A DNA stretch of 64,000 bases from Dolichospermum sp. UHCC 0259 (GTDB taxonomy: Bacteria > Cyanobacteriota > Cyanobacteriia > Cyanobacteriales > Nostocaceae), in the NCBI RefSeq assembly GCF_009711935.1, contig NZ_VIKX01000227.1:1-64000 (forward strand), in the 5' to 3' direction. Positions 36,491-45,857 of this stretch are shown piece by piece; position 1 is the stretch's first letter; each line of letters begins with the position of its first letter. Under the pieces are notes generated by a model. The model was not told where the DNA came from. It did no database searches and saw only the letters and a list, made by a program, of their open reading frames with translations. The position numbers and the translations under genes were made by a program.

Positions 36491-36535
36491 CACCCGCCAA
36501 ACTATGTCAGTGATTGACAGTGGTGGGTATTTTTT
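36491..36535 (+). terminator. Strong intrinsic terminator 64 bp upstream of amiC
   Basis: ACCCGCCA (36492-36499) pairs with TGGTGGGT (36521-36528), an inner stem TGTCA/TGACA continues the helix, and TTTTTT follows (36530-36535). It sits between the antiporter and the first amiC, well past the antiporter stop, so it may end a leader or small RNA rather than the antiporter message. Confidence 0.75.
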
Positions 36536-36598
36536 GTATGTGCTTATATCGGTAAATATTTGATGATTAATTATTAATTTAGCCAAGGAGAAAAAACC

Positions 36599-38443
36599 GT
36601 GAAACTACAATGGTTAATACCTGCTACCTTTGGTACTGTACTCATGCTGTCATCGCCAACTTTAGCAGCAAAATTAGAATCTTGGCGATTTGATCGTAAT
36701 CAAAATCTCTTAGAAATTAATACAAATGGTGCTGTTAAACCACAAGCAAAATTAGTTTTTAGTCCCACTCGCTTAGTAATTGATTTACCAGGTGTTAAAT
36801 TTGGACGTTCCCAATTAACTCAACAAATAGGTGGAGGAATTCGGGAAATTCGCATTGGTCAATTTGATAAACAAACAACCCGAATAGTTTTAGAAATAAG
36901 TCCTGGTTATACCCTAGACCCTCAACAAATAAAATTTGTCGGTAAAAGTGCTAATCGCTGGACAGTAAAATTACCAAAATTAGAACTTGATGCTAACTCC
37001 ACTGCTACAAATACCACTAATAATAATTACAATCTAGTTGGCATAGACTCCCAGCCGAAACCTGAATTTTCACCAATTACTAAAATTGTCAGCAGTAATA
37101 GAGGCATAACTCAACTTGAAAATTTGCAAATTACTGGTGATGGATTTTTTATTCGCACCAATGGCGGTAATCCTCAAACTAGAATTACGAGAAGCCGGGA
37201 TAAAAACACAGTATTTATTGACATTCTTAGTGCAACTTTATCACCCAATTTAACACAAGGAAATTTAGCAGTTAATAAACACGGTGTGGACAATATTGGA
37301 TTTACCCAATTGCAAACAACACCAACATCTGTCCGCATGACGTTAAAAGTAGATGCAGCAAATAGTCCTGACTGGCGAGTAACCTCCAGTAGCAGCGGTT
37401 TAATCATCCTTCCCACCAGAGGCATTATCAATGCCCGTGAAAATGAGAATTTTCCCCCCACCAGAAACAATAACGGCTCAATTGCGACAATTGAATCTAT
37501 AGAACTTGCTGACAATGGCACACAATTATTAATTAAAGCCGACCAAGTTATATCCGCTACCACCGATTGGGATAAAGGTTCTGGTTTGTTCCGTATCACT
37601 ATTCCCAATGCCAAATTAGCCAACGAAGTTAAAGGCCCTAATCTTGATGCTAATAGTCCCATTCTTAAACTCCGTCTGCAACCACAACCGCCCAATACTG
37701 TAGTTATCTTAATTCAACCTGCATCAGGTGTTACACTAGGTGTACTCAATCAGGTAGGAAACAAACTTCTAGCTCTAAAACTGCAACGATATCGTCAGAT
37801 TAGACCACCTATGAATTTACCTCCCCTATTACCACCAAAACAACAACTACCTGACCTCAAACCCAGACAATCACGAATTACCCCAAGGCGCGACCTTCGT
37901 AAAGGCAAAATAGTAGTTATAATTGACCCCGGACATGGTGGTAAAGACTCAGGGGCAATTGGTATCGGTGGAGTGCTGGAAAAGGATGTTATTTTACCAA
38001 TTAGTAAAAGAATTGCCGAAGTTTTGGAACGCAATGGTATCCAAGTAATTATGACGCGAGACTCTGACTATTTTGTCACTCTACCAGGACGAGTGACAAT
38101 GGCACAACGGGCTAATGCTGATGTATTTGTCAGTATCCACGCTAATTCGGCAGGTGCAAGTCGTCCAGAAGTTAGTGGTTTAGAGACTTATCATTACGAT
38201 AGTGGTTTGAGACTAGCTCAAATTGTCCACCGTAAAATTCTGCAAAGTCTTAATGTCAGAGACAGGAAAGTGCGGAAAGCTAGATTTTATGTTCTTCGCA
38301 AAACTTCTATGCCCTCAATTTTAGTAGAAACCGGGTTCTTAACTGGTAGAGACGATGCTGCCAAACTGAGGACTTCAGCTTATCAAAATCAAATGGCCGA
38401 TGCGATCGCCCAAGGCATACTTCAGTATTTAAAATCAAGATAA
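36599..38443 (+). CDS. amiC1: N-acetylmuramoyl-L-alanine amidase with AMIN domains (AmiC type), first copy
   Basis: A 614-residue cell-wall hydrolase starting at GTG 36599, supported by AAGGAG 8 nt upstream. A signal peptide (cleavage near residue 23) leads into an AMIN domain (about 25-130), a second AMIN-like segment (about 190-280) and a third (about 295-395), a proline-rich linker, then an Amidase_3 catalytic domain (from 435). Zinc ligands are seen in IDPGHGGKDSG, LEKDV and SIHANS, and the catalytic VETGFL is near the end. In Anabaena and Nostoc, AmiC enzymes drill the septal nanopores needed for cell-cell communication and heterocyst patterning. A second copy follows 241 bp downstream. 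Confidence 0.93.
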   Translation: MKLQWLIPATFGTVLMLSSPTLAAKLESWRFDRNQNLLEINTNGAVKPQAKLVFSPTRLVIDLPGVKFGRSQLTQQIGGGIREIRIGQFDKQTTRIVLEISPGYTLDPQQIKFVGKSANRWTVKLPKLELDANSTATNTTNNNYNLVGIDSQPKPEFSPITKIVSSNRGITQLENLQITGDGFFIRTNGGNPQTRITRSRDKNTVFIDILSATLSPNLTQGNLAVNKHGVDNIGFTQLQTTPTSVRMTLKVDAANSPDWRVTSSSSGLIILPTRGIINARENENFPPTRNNNGSIATIESIELADNGTQLLIKADQVISATTDWDKGSGLFRITIPNAKLANEVKGPNLDANSPILKLRLQPQPPNTVVILIQPASGVTLGVLNQVGNKLLALKLQRYRQIRPPMNLPPLLPPKQQLPDLKPRQSRITPRRDLRKGKIVVIIDPGHGGKDSGAIGIGGVLEKDVILPISKRIAEVLERNGIQVIMTRDSDYFVTLPGRVTMAQRANADVFVSIHANSAGASRPEVSGLETYHYDSGLRLAQIVHRKILQSLNVRDRKVRKARFYVLRKTSMPSILVETGFLTGRDDAAKLRTSAYQNQMADAIAQGILQYLKSR

Positions 38444-38684
38444 ATAGTAACTTTTATCACCTTTTGTCTGATTTGTTGCCAATGCTAGAAAAATGAATTT
38501 GCTGATCAAATGGTAATACTAAACTGATCATATGCTACAATTTTACGCCATTAGCCGTGTCTTACTACCAACACCAAAATCTTTTACTTGAACAAAGTTA
38601 AATTTACAGCGGTGATGGTCTGAAGATTAGCCCATGAGTCGAGATATTGACAAATCTCATCAATAGGAATCAGGAGAAAGGATT

Positions 38685-40532
38685 GTGAAACTACATTGGT
38701 TAATACCTAGCACTTTTGGAACGGTCTTCATCCTATCTTCGCCCGCTTTTGCCGCGAAATTAGAATCTTGGCGGTTTGATACTAATCAAAATCACTTAGA
38801 AATTAACACATCTAGCCCTATCCAACCCCAAGCCCAACTTATTTTTAACCCCACACGCTTAGTAATTGACTTACCAGGAACAAAACTTGGCCGTCCGTCC
38901 GTAACCCAACAAATTGGCAGCAAAATCCGCACTATTCGCGTCGGTCAATTTGATGACCAAACAACACGCTTAGTTATCGAACTAGCCCCTGGTTACACCT
39001 TCAACCCCAAGGAAGTCAAATTCGTTCCCAGCAGTGGCAAACGTTGGATAGTAGAATTACCACAACCGGAAGTTGCTTCTGGGCAAACTGGAGAACCATC
39101 ACTACCTTCAACAACATCCGATAAATCAGCCGAACCGACACTAGACCCCAGAAGTATTTACAACGTAGTCACCAATCGAGAAACCACCCCAGGGTTAGTG
39201 CAAATTGAGAAATTGCGAGTTACAGGGGATGGTTTTTTTATTAGCACCAGTGGTGGCAATCCTCAACTGCAAATCAATCGCAGTCAAGATAATCGCTCTG
39301 TCAATATTGATATCATTGGCGCAGCCCTATCACCAAATATGAGACAACGGGATCTCTTAATTAATCGCTATGGAGTCCGTCGTATCCAATTTAGCCAACT
39401 ATCCAGCAGTCCATCTGCTGTTCGCATGACCTTACAGTTAGACAACACCAGTCGCAATTGGCAAGCATTACCTAGTGGTAACAGTGGTTTTGTCGTCATC
39501 CCAGATCGTTTCGCTAAATTACCTGATGATAACCAATCCTCTGCACCATCACTGAGTGACTCCCCTGCAATTATTCAGTCTGTAGAACTCGGTGGCAATG
39601 GCACACAATTACTAATTAGAGCAGATCAAACCATCTCTGCCACCACCGGCTGGGATAGAAGCTCAGGTCTATTTCGCATTACTATTCCCAATGCTAAATT
39701 AGCTAATCAGGTCAAGGGTCCGGCTTTTACTAACAATAGCCCAATTCTGAGAGTTCGTCTTCAACCCCAATCTGACAATACTGTAATTATTCTTGTTCAA
39801 CCTGCATCTGGTGTTAGCTTTGGTGTATTAAATCAAGTCACATCCCAATTATTAGCATTACAATTACAAACTAGTCTCCGTACTCAACGCCCTCCAATTA
39901 CACCACCTGGATTTCCTGGATCACAAGATCCTCCAGGTTCTAGTACACCACCTCCGCAAACAAGACCTCAACCCCGTCAACCAGTTCCTAATGGCAGAGT
40001 TTTAGTAGTGATTGATCCTGGACATGGCGGTAAAGATTCTGGCGCTCCTGGACTCGGTGGTTTGCTAGAAAAGGATGTTGTTCTACCCATTAGTACAAAA
40101 CTAGCGAGAATTTTAGAAGAAAATGGTATCCAAGTTGTCCTCACGCGAGACGCTGACTTCTTTGTAGAACTTAAAGGACGGGTGGATATAGCCAAGCGGG
40201 TTAATGGAACTTTATTTGTCAGCATTCACGCTAATGCTGTAGGCAATCGCCCTGATGTCAATGGTTTAGAAGTCTATTATTACAACAGTGGTTATGCTCT
40301 AGCAGATACTGTTCGGCAAGCCATTCTCCAAAATATTAGTACCCTCAAGAATCGAGGTACTCGTAAAGCTAGATTTTATGTGCTGAGAAAAAATACTATG
40401 CCTGCTATTTTAGTAGAAACAGGCTACATGACCGGTCGGGAAGATAATCCCCGTTTAGGATCACCAGAATACCAAAGTCTTATGGCTGAGGGCATAGCTA
40501 ATGGTATTCTGAACTATTTAAAACAAAGGTAA
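38685..40532 (+). CDS. amiC2: N-acetylmuramoyl-L-alanine amidase with AMIN domains (AmiC type), second copy
   Basis: A 615-residue paralogue of the preceding gene, starting at GTG 38685 with CAGGAG 8 nt upstream. The layout is the same: signal peptide, AMIN domain (about 25-130), further AMIN-like segments, a proline-rich linker (near residues 405-435: PPPQTRPQPRQPVP), and Amidase_3 with IDPGHGGKDSG, LEKDV, SIHANAVG and VETGYM. The two proteins are alike along their whole length, including the first 30 residues, which points to tandem duplication. The order amiC-amiC-murI agrees with what I recall of Nostocaceae genomes. AmiC2 in Nostoc punctiforme is needed for cell differentiation and septal pores. 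Confidence 0.93.
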   Translation: MKLHWLIPSTFGTVFILSSPAFAAKLESWRFDTNQNHLEINTSSPIQPQAQLIFNPTRLVIDLPGTKLGRPSVTQQIGSKIRTIRVGQFDDQTTRLVIELAPGYTFNPKEVKFVPSSGKRWIVELPQPEVASGQTGEPSLPSTTSDKSAEPTLDPRSIYNVVTNRETTPGLVQIEKLRVTGDGFFISTSGGNPQLQINRSQDNRSVNIDIIGAALSPNMRQRDLLINRYGVRRIQFSQLSSSPSAVRMTLQLDNTSRNWQALPSGNSGFVVIPDRFAKLPDDNQSSAPSLSDSPAIIQSVELGGNGTQLLIRADQTISATTGWDRSSGLFRITIPNAKLANQVKGPAFTNNSPILRVRLQPQSDNTVIILVQPASGVSFGVLNQVTSQLLALQLQTSLRTQRPPITPPGFPGSQDPPGSSTPPPQTRPQPRQPVPNGRVLVVIDPGHGGKDSGAPGLGGLLEKDVVLPISTKLARILEENGIQVVLTRDADFFVELKGRVDIAKRVNGTLFVSIHANAVGNRPDVNGLEVYYYNSGYALADTVRQAILQNISTLKNRGTRKARFYVLRKNTMPAILVETGYMTGREDNPRLGSPEYQSLMAEGIANGILNYLKQR

Positions 40533-40585
<53 letters not shown>

Positions 40586-40657
40586 AAAATTATCCCAATT
40601 CCTAATTCCCAATTCCCTTCTATAGTTAACATCTCAAAATCCAAATTAATATTTGCT

Positions 40658-41503
40658 GTGTATTCATCTTCTATTTTTGATACTTTTTCCCCCCAAGAAC
40701 CTCAACGCGCTCCGATTGGGGTATTTGACAGTGGAGTTGGTGGACTAACCGTACTGCGACAAATCTATCAGCAACTTCCTAATGAATCCATTATTTATGT
40801 GGGGGACACAGCCCGTCTTCCCTATGGTATTCGTTCCCAAACAGAAATACTACAATTTGTCCGAGAAATCCTCCATTGGATGCAGCAGCAACGGGTGAAA
40901 ATGGCAATTATGGCCTGTAACACTAGTTCGGCTTTGGCATTAGATATTGTCCGTCAAGAGTTTAATTTCCCGATTTTAGGAGTGATTCTCCCAGGTGCAA
41001 GGGCGGCAGTCCAACAAGGACAACGGATTGGTGTGATTGCTACTCCAGCTACGGCTCAAAGCAATGCCTATCGTCAAGCTATTTTAGAAATTCAATCCAA
41101 TGTCCAAGTCTGGCAAGTCAGTTGCCCAGAATTTGTGCCACTAATTGAACAAAATCGCATCCACGATCCTTATACTATGGAAATAGCCAAAACTTATCTA
41201 GAACCTTTGATTGAGAAAGAAATAGATACTTTAGTTTATGGTTGTACCCATTATCCCCTTTTGTCGCCCATCTTGCGATCGCTCCTTCCCCACCAAGTCA
41301 AGCTAATTGACCCCGCAGTTCATGTAGCCGCCGCTTGCTCTCAAGAATTAGATATACTAGGGATTAAGAATACTCATCCACCAATGCCTACTCGCTTTGC
41401 TGTCAGCGGTTCTTCCCAGCAATTTACCCAGTCTAGCTTGCAATGCTTAGGCTATACCCCAATGGTAGAACAAGTATGTTTTGCTGATACCGTCCTCTCT
41501 TAA
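40658..41503 (+). CDS. murI: Glutamate racemase
   Basis: A 281-residue enzyme that makes D-glutamate for peptidoglycan. Both catalytic cysteine regions are present: MACNTSSALAL near residue 85 and YGCTHYPLL near residue 189. The N-terminal GVFDSGVGGLTVLR motif near residue 20 and GDTARLPYG near residue 50 are typical. Start at GTG 40658; no clear Shine-Dalgarno sequence precedes it. It follows the two amidase genes in the same direction, forming a cell-wall gene group, though STRR DNA separates them. Confidence 0.96.
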   Translation: MYSSSIFDTFSPQEPQRAPIGVFDSGVGGLTVLRQIYQQLPNESIIYVGDTARLPYGIRSQTEILQFVREILHWMQQQRVKMAIMACNTSSALALDIVRQEFNFPILGVILPGARAAVQQGQRIGVIATPATAQSNAYRQAILEIQSNVQVWQVSCPEFVPLIEQNRIHDPYTMEIAKTYLEPLIEKEIDTLVYGCTHYPLLSPILRSLLPHQVKLIDPAVHVAAACSQELDILGIKNTHPPMPTRFAVSGSSQQFTQSSLQCLGYTPMVEQVCFADTVLS

Positions 41504-41590
41504 AGTCAGTTGTCAGTGGTCAGTTGTCAGTTGTCAATTGTCAGTGGTAATTTACTAATGACCAATGACCAATGACCAATGACCAATGCA
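41504..41590. repeat. STRR tract (TCAGTTG and TGACCAA types)
   Basis: CAGTTGT/CAGTGGT heptamers followed by four TGACCAA units, between murI and the convergent small membrane protein gene. Confidence 0.85.
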
Positions 41591-41598
41591 AGTTGCTT

Positions 41599-41796
41599 TC
41601 ATTGACTATTGACAGCTTGAGTTACATTTGCAGTTAATTCTCGTTGCTGCTTATATTTGTCCTGAATAGAATCAGAGCCGCTTCGAGAAATATTCTTCCT
41701 GCTTGCTCGCTTTGCTAAAGCTAATAACAAATATACACTAAACAAATAGCCAGCAGCTAAAATAAATATCATCATAGGCATATTTCTGTAAATCAT
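41599..41796 (-). CDS. Small single-helix membrane protein, unknown function
   Basis: A 65-residue protein from ATG 41796. An earlier in-frame TTG at 41850 would make it 83 residues, but ATG 41796 has GGTGG a few nt upstream and yields a conventional N-terminus. One membrane segment (about residues 5-28, MMIFILAAGYLFSVYLLLAL) is followed by a basic stretch AKRASRKN and a polar tail. I do not recognise a family. It is convergent with murI. Real but functionally blank. Confidence 0.5.
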   Translation of the reverse strand: MIYRNMPMMIFILAAGYLFSVYLLLALAKRASRKNISRSGSDSIQDKYKQQRELTANVTQAVNSQ

Positions 41797-41850
41797 TGTT
41801 CCACCATCTTTAATTACTAGGGAATATAAAATTGCATACAAAACTAGCAA

Positions 41851-42630
41851 AACTCAATTAATCAAGCACACCCTTGATAAATGTAGTTAGCTATACAAAA
41901 CTTCCAGTCGAAAACTAATTTTCTCTGGTAAATCAATTTATTTTCTTTAGTATCAACATTCCCAGGCTATACATCCGACAGCAGCCAATTTGCTCCATAG
42001 CAAACACTAACCGCGTTCATCAGCAGTCTACCCAGCCTGTGTTATTGACCTCACACCAATTTAAATAAATGTACGCTAATACTCAACGCGCTTTAAATAC
42101 GTCGAGTTAGTTCCATAACTGGAAAAGCACAATTCAACTCAAAAGGCATGGTTATTGCCTGGAATTTAGGAATTATTCCTACTTTCTCTTTGGCGACGAG
42201 TTATTTTAGACTCACGACACTATTACGTAAAATCACCAAATGATGGTTTTACTTTGGAAGTGAATAATCTGAAAAATTTAATATCTCTAGGTATTAGCCT
42301 AACACAGCCAATCTGAATTTGAAGCTAATTTCTGGACTAAATTTAAAAATTTTTTCTTGCTCACCGTCAACTTGAAATTGCCATCAATGCGTGTTATTTT
42401 ATTTACATCAAAGTTTTCGTTACTACGCAAGTTATTAATTAACAAATTTAGCAAGAACTATTAAACCTTAAAATAATCTTTAGTTGTAACACATTCATAA
42501 TCCAATGTGTGAATAACGCAATAGACATTAAAAATCATATTGCTGAAGGAAAACTTTGCGCTGACACTGGGTTATCTTAAAATTAAAGAATATGTAAACT
42601 TTCGTAACCTAAGTCAGAGTCCGCCCATCC
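41851..42630. other. Long gene-free interval upstream of sds
   Basis: 780 bp of AT-rich DNA between the divergent small membrane protein gene and sds. I see only weak hairpins (for example AGGCATGG/TTGCCT near 42150) and no coding remnant. Confidence 0.5.
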
Positions 42631-43602
42631 ATGACCCCAGCCACCTCCCTGTTTACCCCTGTGGAAGCAGACCTGCAAATACTAGCAGATAACCTTAAAC
42701 AGCTAGTTGGAAATCGCCACCCCATTCTCTATGCCGCAGCCGAACACTTATTCGGTGCTGGGGGGAAGCGAATCAGACCTGCAATAGTGCTACTTATATC
42801 TCGGGCAACCATGCTCGAAGAAGATATTACCACGCGTCACCGACGACTGGCAGAAATTACAGAAATGATTCACACAGCCAGTTTAGTACATGATGATGTA
42901 GTAGATGAATCAAATGTTCGGCGCGGTGTACCGACCGTACACAGCTTGTTTGGTAATCGCATTGCTGTACTTGCAGGGGATTTCCTTTTTGCACAATCCT
43001 CTTGGTATTTAGCAAATCTAAATAATTTGGATGTTGTGAAACTGCTTTCCGAAGTAATTATGGATTTAGCCGCTGGAGAAATCCAACAAGGGCTAAATCG
43101 CTTTGATGCCAGTCTTTCTACGGAAACATACCTGCAAAAAAGCTATTACAAAACAGCCTCATTAATTGCCAACAGTTCTAAAGCTGCTGGATTGATTAGT
43201 GAAACATCTCTAGAAACTGCCGAACACTTGTACAGTTATGGTCGCCATTTAGGTCTTTCCTTTCAAATAGTAGATGATATTCTTGATTTCACCAGTTCAA
43301 CAGACACCCTGGGTAAACCAGCGGGTTCTGACCTCAAAAGTGGCAACCTGACAGCACCAGTTTTATTTGCCTTAGAAGAAAAACCCTACTTAGAAGTCCT
43401 GATTGAACGAGAGTTTGCCCAGGAAGGGGATTTAGAGCAAGCACTGGCACTAATCCATGATAGTCGAGGTATCCAAAGAGCTAGAGAACTAGCTGCTCAC
43501 CATGCTAAGTTAGCCACCGAGTCTATCGGTGTTTTAGAACCATCAGCATCACGTGAAGCACTGATGAATTTGACCGACTATGTACTAAGTCGGCTCTACT
43601 AA
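42631..43602 (+). CDS. sds: Solanesyl (polyprenyl) diphosphate synthase
   Basis: A 323-residue trans-prenyltransferase of the polyprenyl synthetase family. Both aspartate-rich motifs are intact: HDDVVDE near residue 92 and DDILDF near residue 215; GGKRIRP near residue 45 is the N-terminal substrate motif. It probably makes the C45 side chain of plastoquinone. The residues before the first Asp motif are small and permissive, compatible with a long product. Gene position after murI and before hetZ agrees with my memory of Nostocaceae. Start at ATG 42631. Confidence 0.93.
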   Translation: MTPATSLFTPVEADLQILADNLKQLVGNRHPILYAAAEHLFGAGGKRIRPAIVLLISRATMLEEDITTRHRRLAEITEMIHTASLVHDDVVDESNVRRGVPTVHSLFGNRIAVLAGDFLFAQSSWYLANLNNLDVVKLLSEVIMDLAAGEIQQGLNRFDASLSTETYLQKSYYKTASLIANSSKAAGLISETSLETAEHLYSYGRHLGLSFQIVDDILDFTSSTDTLGKPAGSDLKSGNLTAPVLFALEEKPYLEVLIEREFAQEGDLEQALALIHDSRGIQRARELAAHHAKLATESIGVLEPSASREALMNLTDYVLSRLY

Positions 43603-43649
43603 AAAAAAGTTAAGGCGATTTAAGCAGGACTTACGCAACTGGAACATTG

Positions 43650-43714
43650 GTAGGGTGCGTCAGATATCAACAATCTGTTTATTTGCAGGATTTATACAGT
43701 CTGACGCACCCTAC
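43650..43714. mobile_element. MITE-like 65-bp element with 15-bp perfect inverted ends
   Basis: GTAGGGTGCGTCAGA (43650-43664) and TCTGACGCACCCTAC (43700-43714) are exact inverse copies around a 35-bp spacer. A GGACTTACGCAACT stretch just before it (43627-43640) is another common cyanobacterial repeat. No coding content. Confidence 0.65.
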
Positions 43715-43788
43715 AACTACTAAGCAAAATTTAGGGCGATTTAAGATTTGGGATTGTGGATATTAAATTTCCTAAATCCCAAGTTTGG

Positions 43789-44265
43789 TTAGGCAATATT
43801 GGGAGGAACTGTTTTTTGGGTTTTAAGTTGCTGTAATTGTTGCTGGATCAGCTTTTCCAGATCAGAACGTCGTACTTCTACAGTATTAGTTAAATTTCCC
43901 GATGTTTCTATAAAAACTATGCTGTGTACTGGTTTCAGGGCTACCAATTGGAATAAAATTTGAGTAACATCCATGAGGGTTGGCAGCAAGTGAGGGTCAC
44001 GCCCAGCATCTGAGATTAGAGAAACATCTTGTATGGTAGGGAAAGCGTAAATAACTTGCTTTTCTATTCCTGGATTTGCGCGATCGCTCAATGTAGTTAA
44101 AACCCAATCTTGCTCAAAATTTTGGAGAATAAAGTATTGGTAGTAGTTTAACTTTTGGGCAATGGCGATTAATACAGGGGCGATTGATACCATAATCTGT
44201 GGTGTCACGCCATCCTGGGGTGCATTGTCTATCAGCAATTGAATTTGTGCTTCTAAATCCATCAT
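43789..44265 (-). CDS. Conserved hypothetical cyanobacterial protein
   Basis: A 158-residue soluble protein. The centre contains LTTLSDRANPGIEKQVIYAFPTIQDV and the C-terminus is a helical tail with LEKLIQQQLQQLKTQ. No enzyme motif, signal or membrane segment is visible and I do not know a function. It is divergent from hetZ with 210 bp between the starts. Two adjacent ATG codons make the start ambiguous by one residue. Confidence 0.7.
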   Translation of the reverse strand: MMDLEAQIQLLIDNAPQDGVTPQIMVSIAPVLIAIAQKLNYYQYFILQNFEQDWVLTTLSDRANPGIEKQVIYAFPTIQDVSLISDAGRDPHLLPTLMDVTQILFQLVALKPVHSIVFIETSGNLTNTVEVRRSDLEKLIQQQLQQLKTQKTVPPNIA

Positions 44266-44475
44266 GAGTTGTAAATGACTTTTGGATAATGGCTAAAACA
44301 TGAGCAAGAAAAAATTCCACCCAATTGGGATTTGTCAAGTTCAATCGGCTTGTGCCACATATCCTCACTGTAAATTGGTTTGCGTTTGACTTGTACACAA
44401 AAACCATGAAACTATTATCCAAAGTCTAACAAGTCGTGTCCAAAGTATGTTAGGGTCTTTTTGAGAACTGGGACT

Positions 44476-45663
44476 ATGAATTCAACAGCAATCGCAACTA
44501 ATCAGGGGAAAATTTCTATCAGCGTGGAGGTCATCTTTCAATTCCTATTTAGGGAACTTCAACAGTCAACTAAGGCTTCGGAGCAAAATTGTCACGATGT
44601 GTCGGTGAGAATTACTAACGAAGTCTTGCGGATTTGTAATGAAAGTAAACGCATTCAAACTTCCGGGTCTGTAGAAAGTTCAGCCATGAGCCTAGCTAAA
44701 CATCGTCTACAACAGTGTATTCGGTACTATCAGTTAGGTTCAAGTCGTGGAAGGGTAGAATTACACAGCACACTGAGTGCTATTGTTTATCGTTATATTA
44801 ATCCCCCTCACAAGCAATTAAGCTATCAAGGGCGATTGACTATTATTGAAGATTTTCTCCAGAGTTTTTATCTGGAGGCTTTAAATGCTTTTAGAAGGGA
44901 GAACCAATTAGGTCCTACTTATCGCCCCCAGACTCTTTTGGAATTGGGAGAATACATGGCATTTACCGAACGATATGGTAAACGTCGGATTCCCCTCCCT
45001 GGAAGGCAGCAACAACTAATTATTTTGCGGGCGCAAACTTTTTCCAAACAACAGCCGCTAGAAACAAGTGTAGATATAGAACAGGCATCAGAAGGTGGTA
45101 GTGGTGAGTTTGATGGTTCTTGGGAAGAGCCAGCTATCCATCAATTGCGCTCGGCTATGGCCATGCAGCCTGAACCAGAAGAAAATACCCTGCGCTCGGT
45201 TGTGATTACTGAACTAATAGACTATTTAGAAGAAAAAGAACAATCTGACTGTGCTGATTACTTTGCTTTGCGTCTTCAGGATTTATCAGCACCAGAGATT
45301 GAGTCAATTTTAGGTTTAACATCTCGGCAGCGTGATTACTTACAGCAACGGTTTAAATATCATTTAATTCGGTTTGCTCTTTTACATCGTTGGGAATTGG
45401 TTCATGAGTGGTTGGAAGTTTCTTTGCCTACTAATTTGGGTTTAACTCCAGTTCAATGGGAAACTTACCTAGCACAACTAGATGAGAAACAAAAGTCTAT
45501 CTTAGATTTGAAGCAGCAGGGGAAACCTGATGAGCAAATATCTAAGACTGTGGGCTTGTCAATGGCACAATTACAGAAACGTTGGTTTAAGATTTTAGAA
45601 CAAGCTTGGGAAATTCGGAATTCTTTAGTGTCCGGATCTAGTGCATCTACCCATGAATGGTGA
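44476..45663 (+). CDS. hetZ: Heterocyst differentiation transcription factor HetZ
   Basis: A 395-residue protein from ATG 44476 (a TTG at 44461 would add five residues). It matches HetZ: N-terminal helical region (VEVIFQFLFRELQQSTKAS), a central YGKRRIPLPGRQQQL stretch, and a C-terminal helix-turn-helix-like part (EKQKSILDLKQQGKPDEQISKTVGLSMAQLQKRW). In Anabaena, HetZ works with HetR early in heterocyst differentiation and is required for HetP expression. Homologues also occur in non-heterocystous filamentous strains, so HetZ alone does not prove heterocysts. I find no HetR-type GGGTCTAACCCC palindrome in its upstream region. The stop overlaps a GTG start of the patU-like remnant by the GTGA arrangement. 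Confidence 0.88.
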   Translation: MNSTAIATNQGKISISVEVIFQFLFRELQQSTKASEQNCHDVSVRITNEVLRICNESKRIQTSGSVESSAMSLAKHRLQQCIRYYQLGSSRGRVELHSTLSAIVYRYINPPHKQLSYQGRLTIIEDFLQSFYLEALNAFRRENQLGPTYRPQTLLELGEYMAFTERYGKRRIPLPGRQQQLIILRAQTFSKQQPLETSVDIEQASEGGSGEFDGSWEEPAIHQLRSAMAMQPEPEENTLRSVVITELIDYLEEKEQSDCADYFALRLQDLSAPEIESILGLTSRQRDYLQQRFKYHLIRFALLHRWELVHEWLEVSLPTNLGLTPVQWETYLAQLDEKQKSILDLKQQGKPDEQISKTVGLSMAQLQKRWFKILEQAWEIRNSLVSGSSASTHEW

Positions 45664-45746
45664 CTTGTGAATCTTCACAAAATGATCAACTTGCTTGGGT
45701 ATTGAAAAATTATAACTTCAACACTTACGGGTATAGCTTGTTATAA
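45660..45746 (+). pseudogene. Probable patU5 stub (28-residue ORF)
   Basis: A 28-codon ORF begins with GTG at 45660 overlapping the hetZ stop (GTGA), and runs VTCESSQNDQLAWVLKNY... to TAA at 45744. It is in the same frame as the following patU3-like gene, with three in-frame stops (45744, 45813, 45816) between. This is what would be expected if a full-length patU had been split and most of its N-terminal half deleted. In Anabaena PCC 7120 patU is also split into patU5 and patU3. The identification rests on position, frame and short sequence. Confidence 0.4.
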
Positions 45747-45841
45747 TGTGAGGAAACTGACGGGGTAAATATTTATCTCAAGATGGTAGCCAAATTATTG
45801 GTGAACTCAAATTGATAAGAAAAGCCCCAAACCTTTCAATT

Positions 45842-45847
45842 GGGAGA
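45842..45847 (+). promoter_or_regulatory. Ribosome binding site GGGAGA for patU3-like gene
   Basis: GGGAGA lies 10 nt before GTG 45858. It favours that GTG over the TTG at 45840 as the start codon. Confidence 0.5.
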
Positions 45848-45857
45848 AATTCCTACT

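Noticed and set aside
44266-44475. Search for a HetR-type GGGTCTAACCCC palindrome upstream of hetZ
   Set aside because: Only TCCAAAGTCTAAC and TCCAAAGTATG half-repeats are seen; no convincing inverted site.
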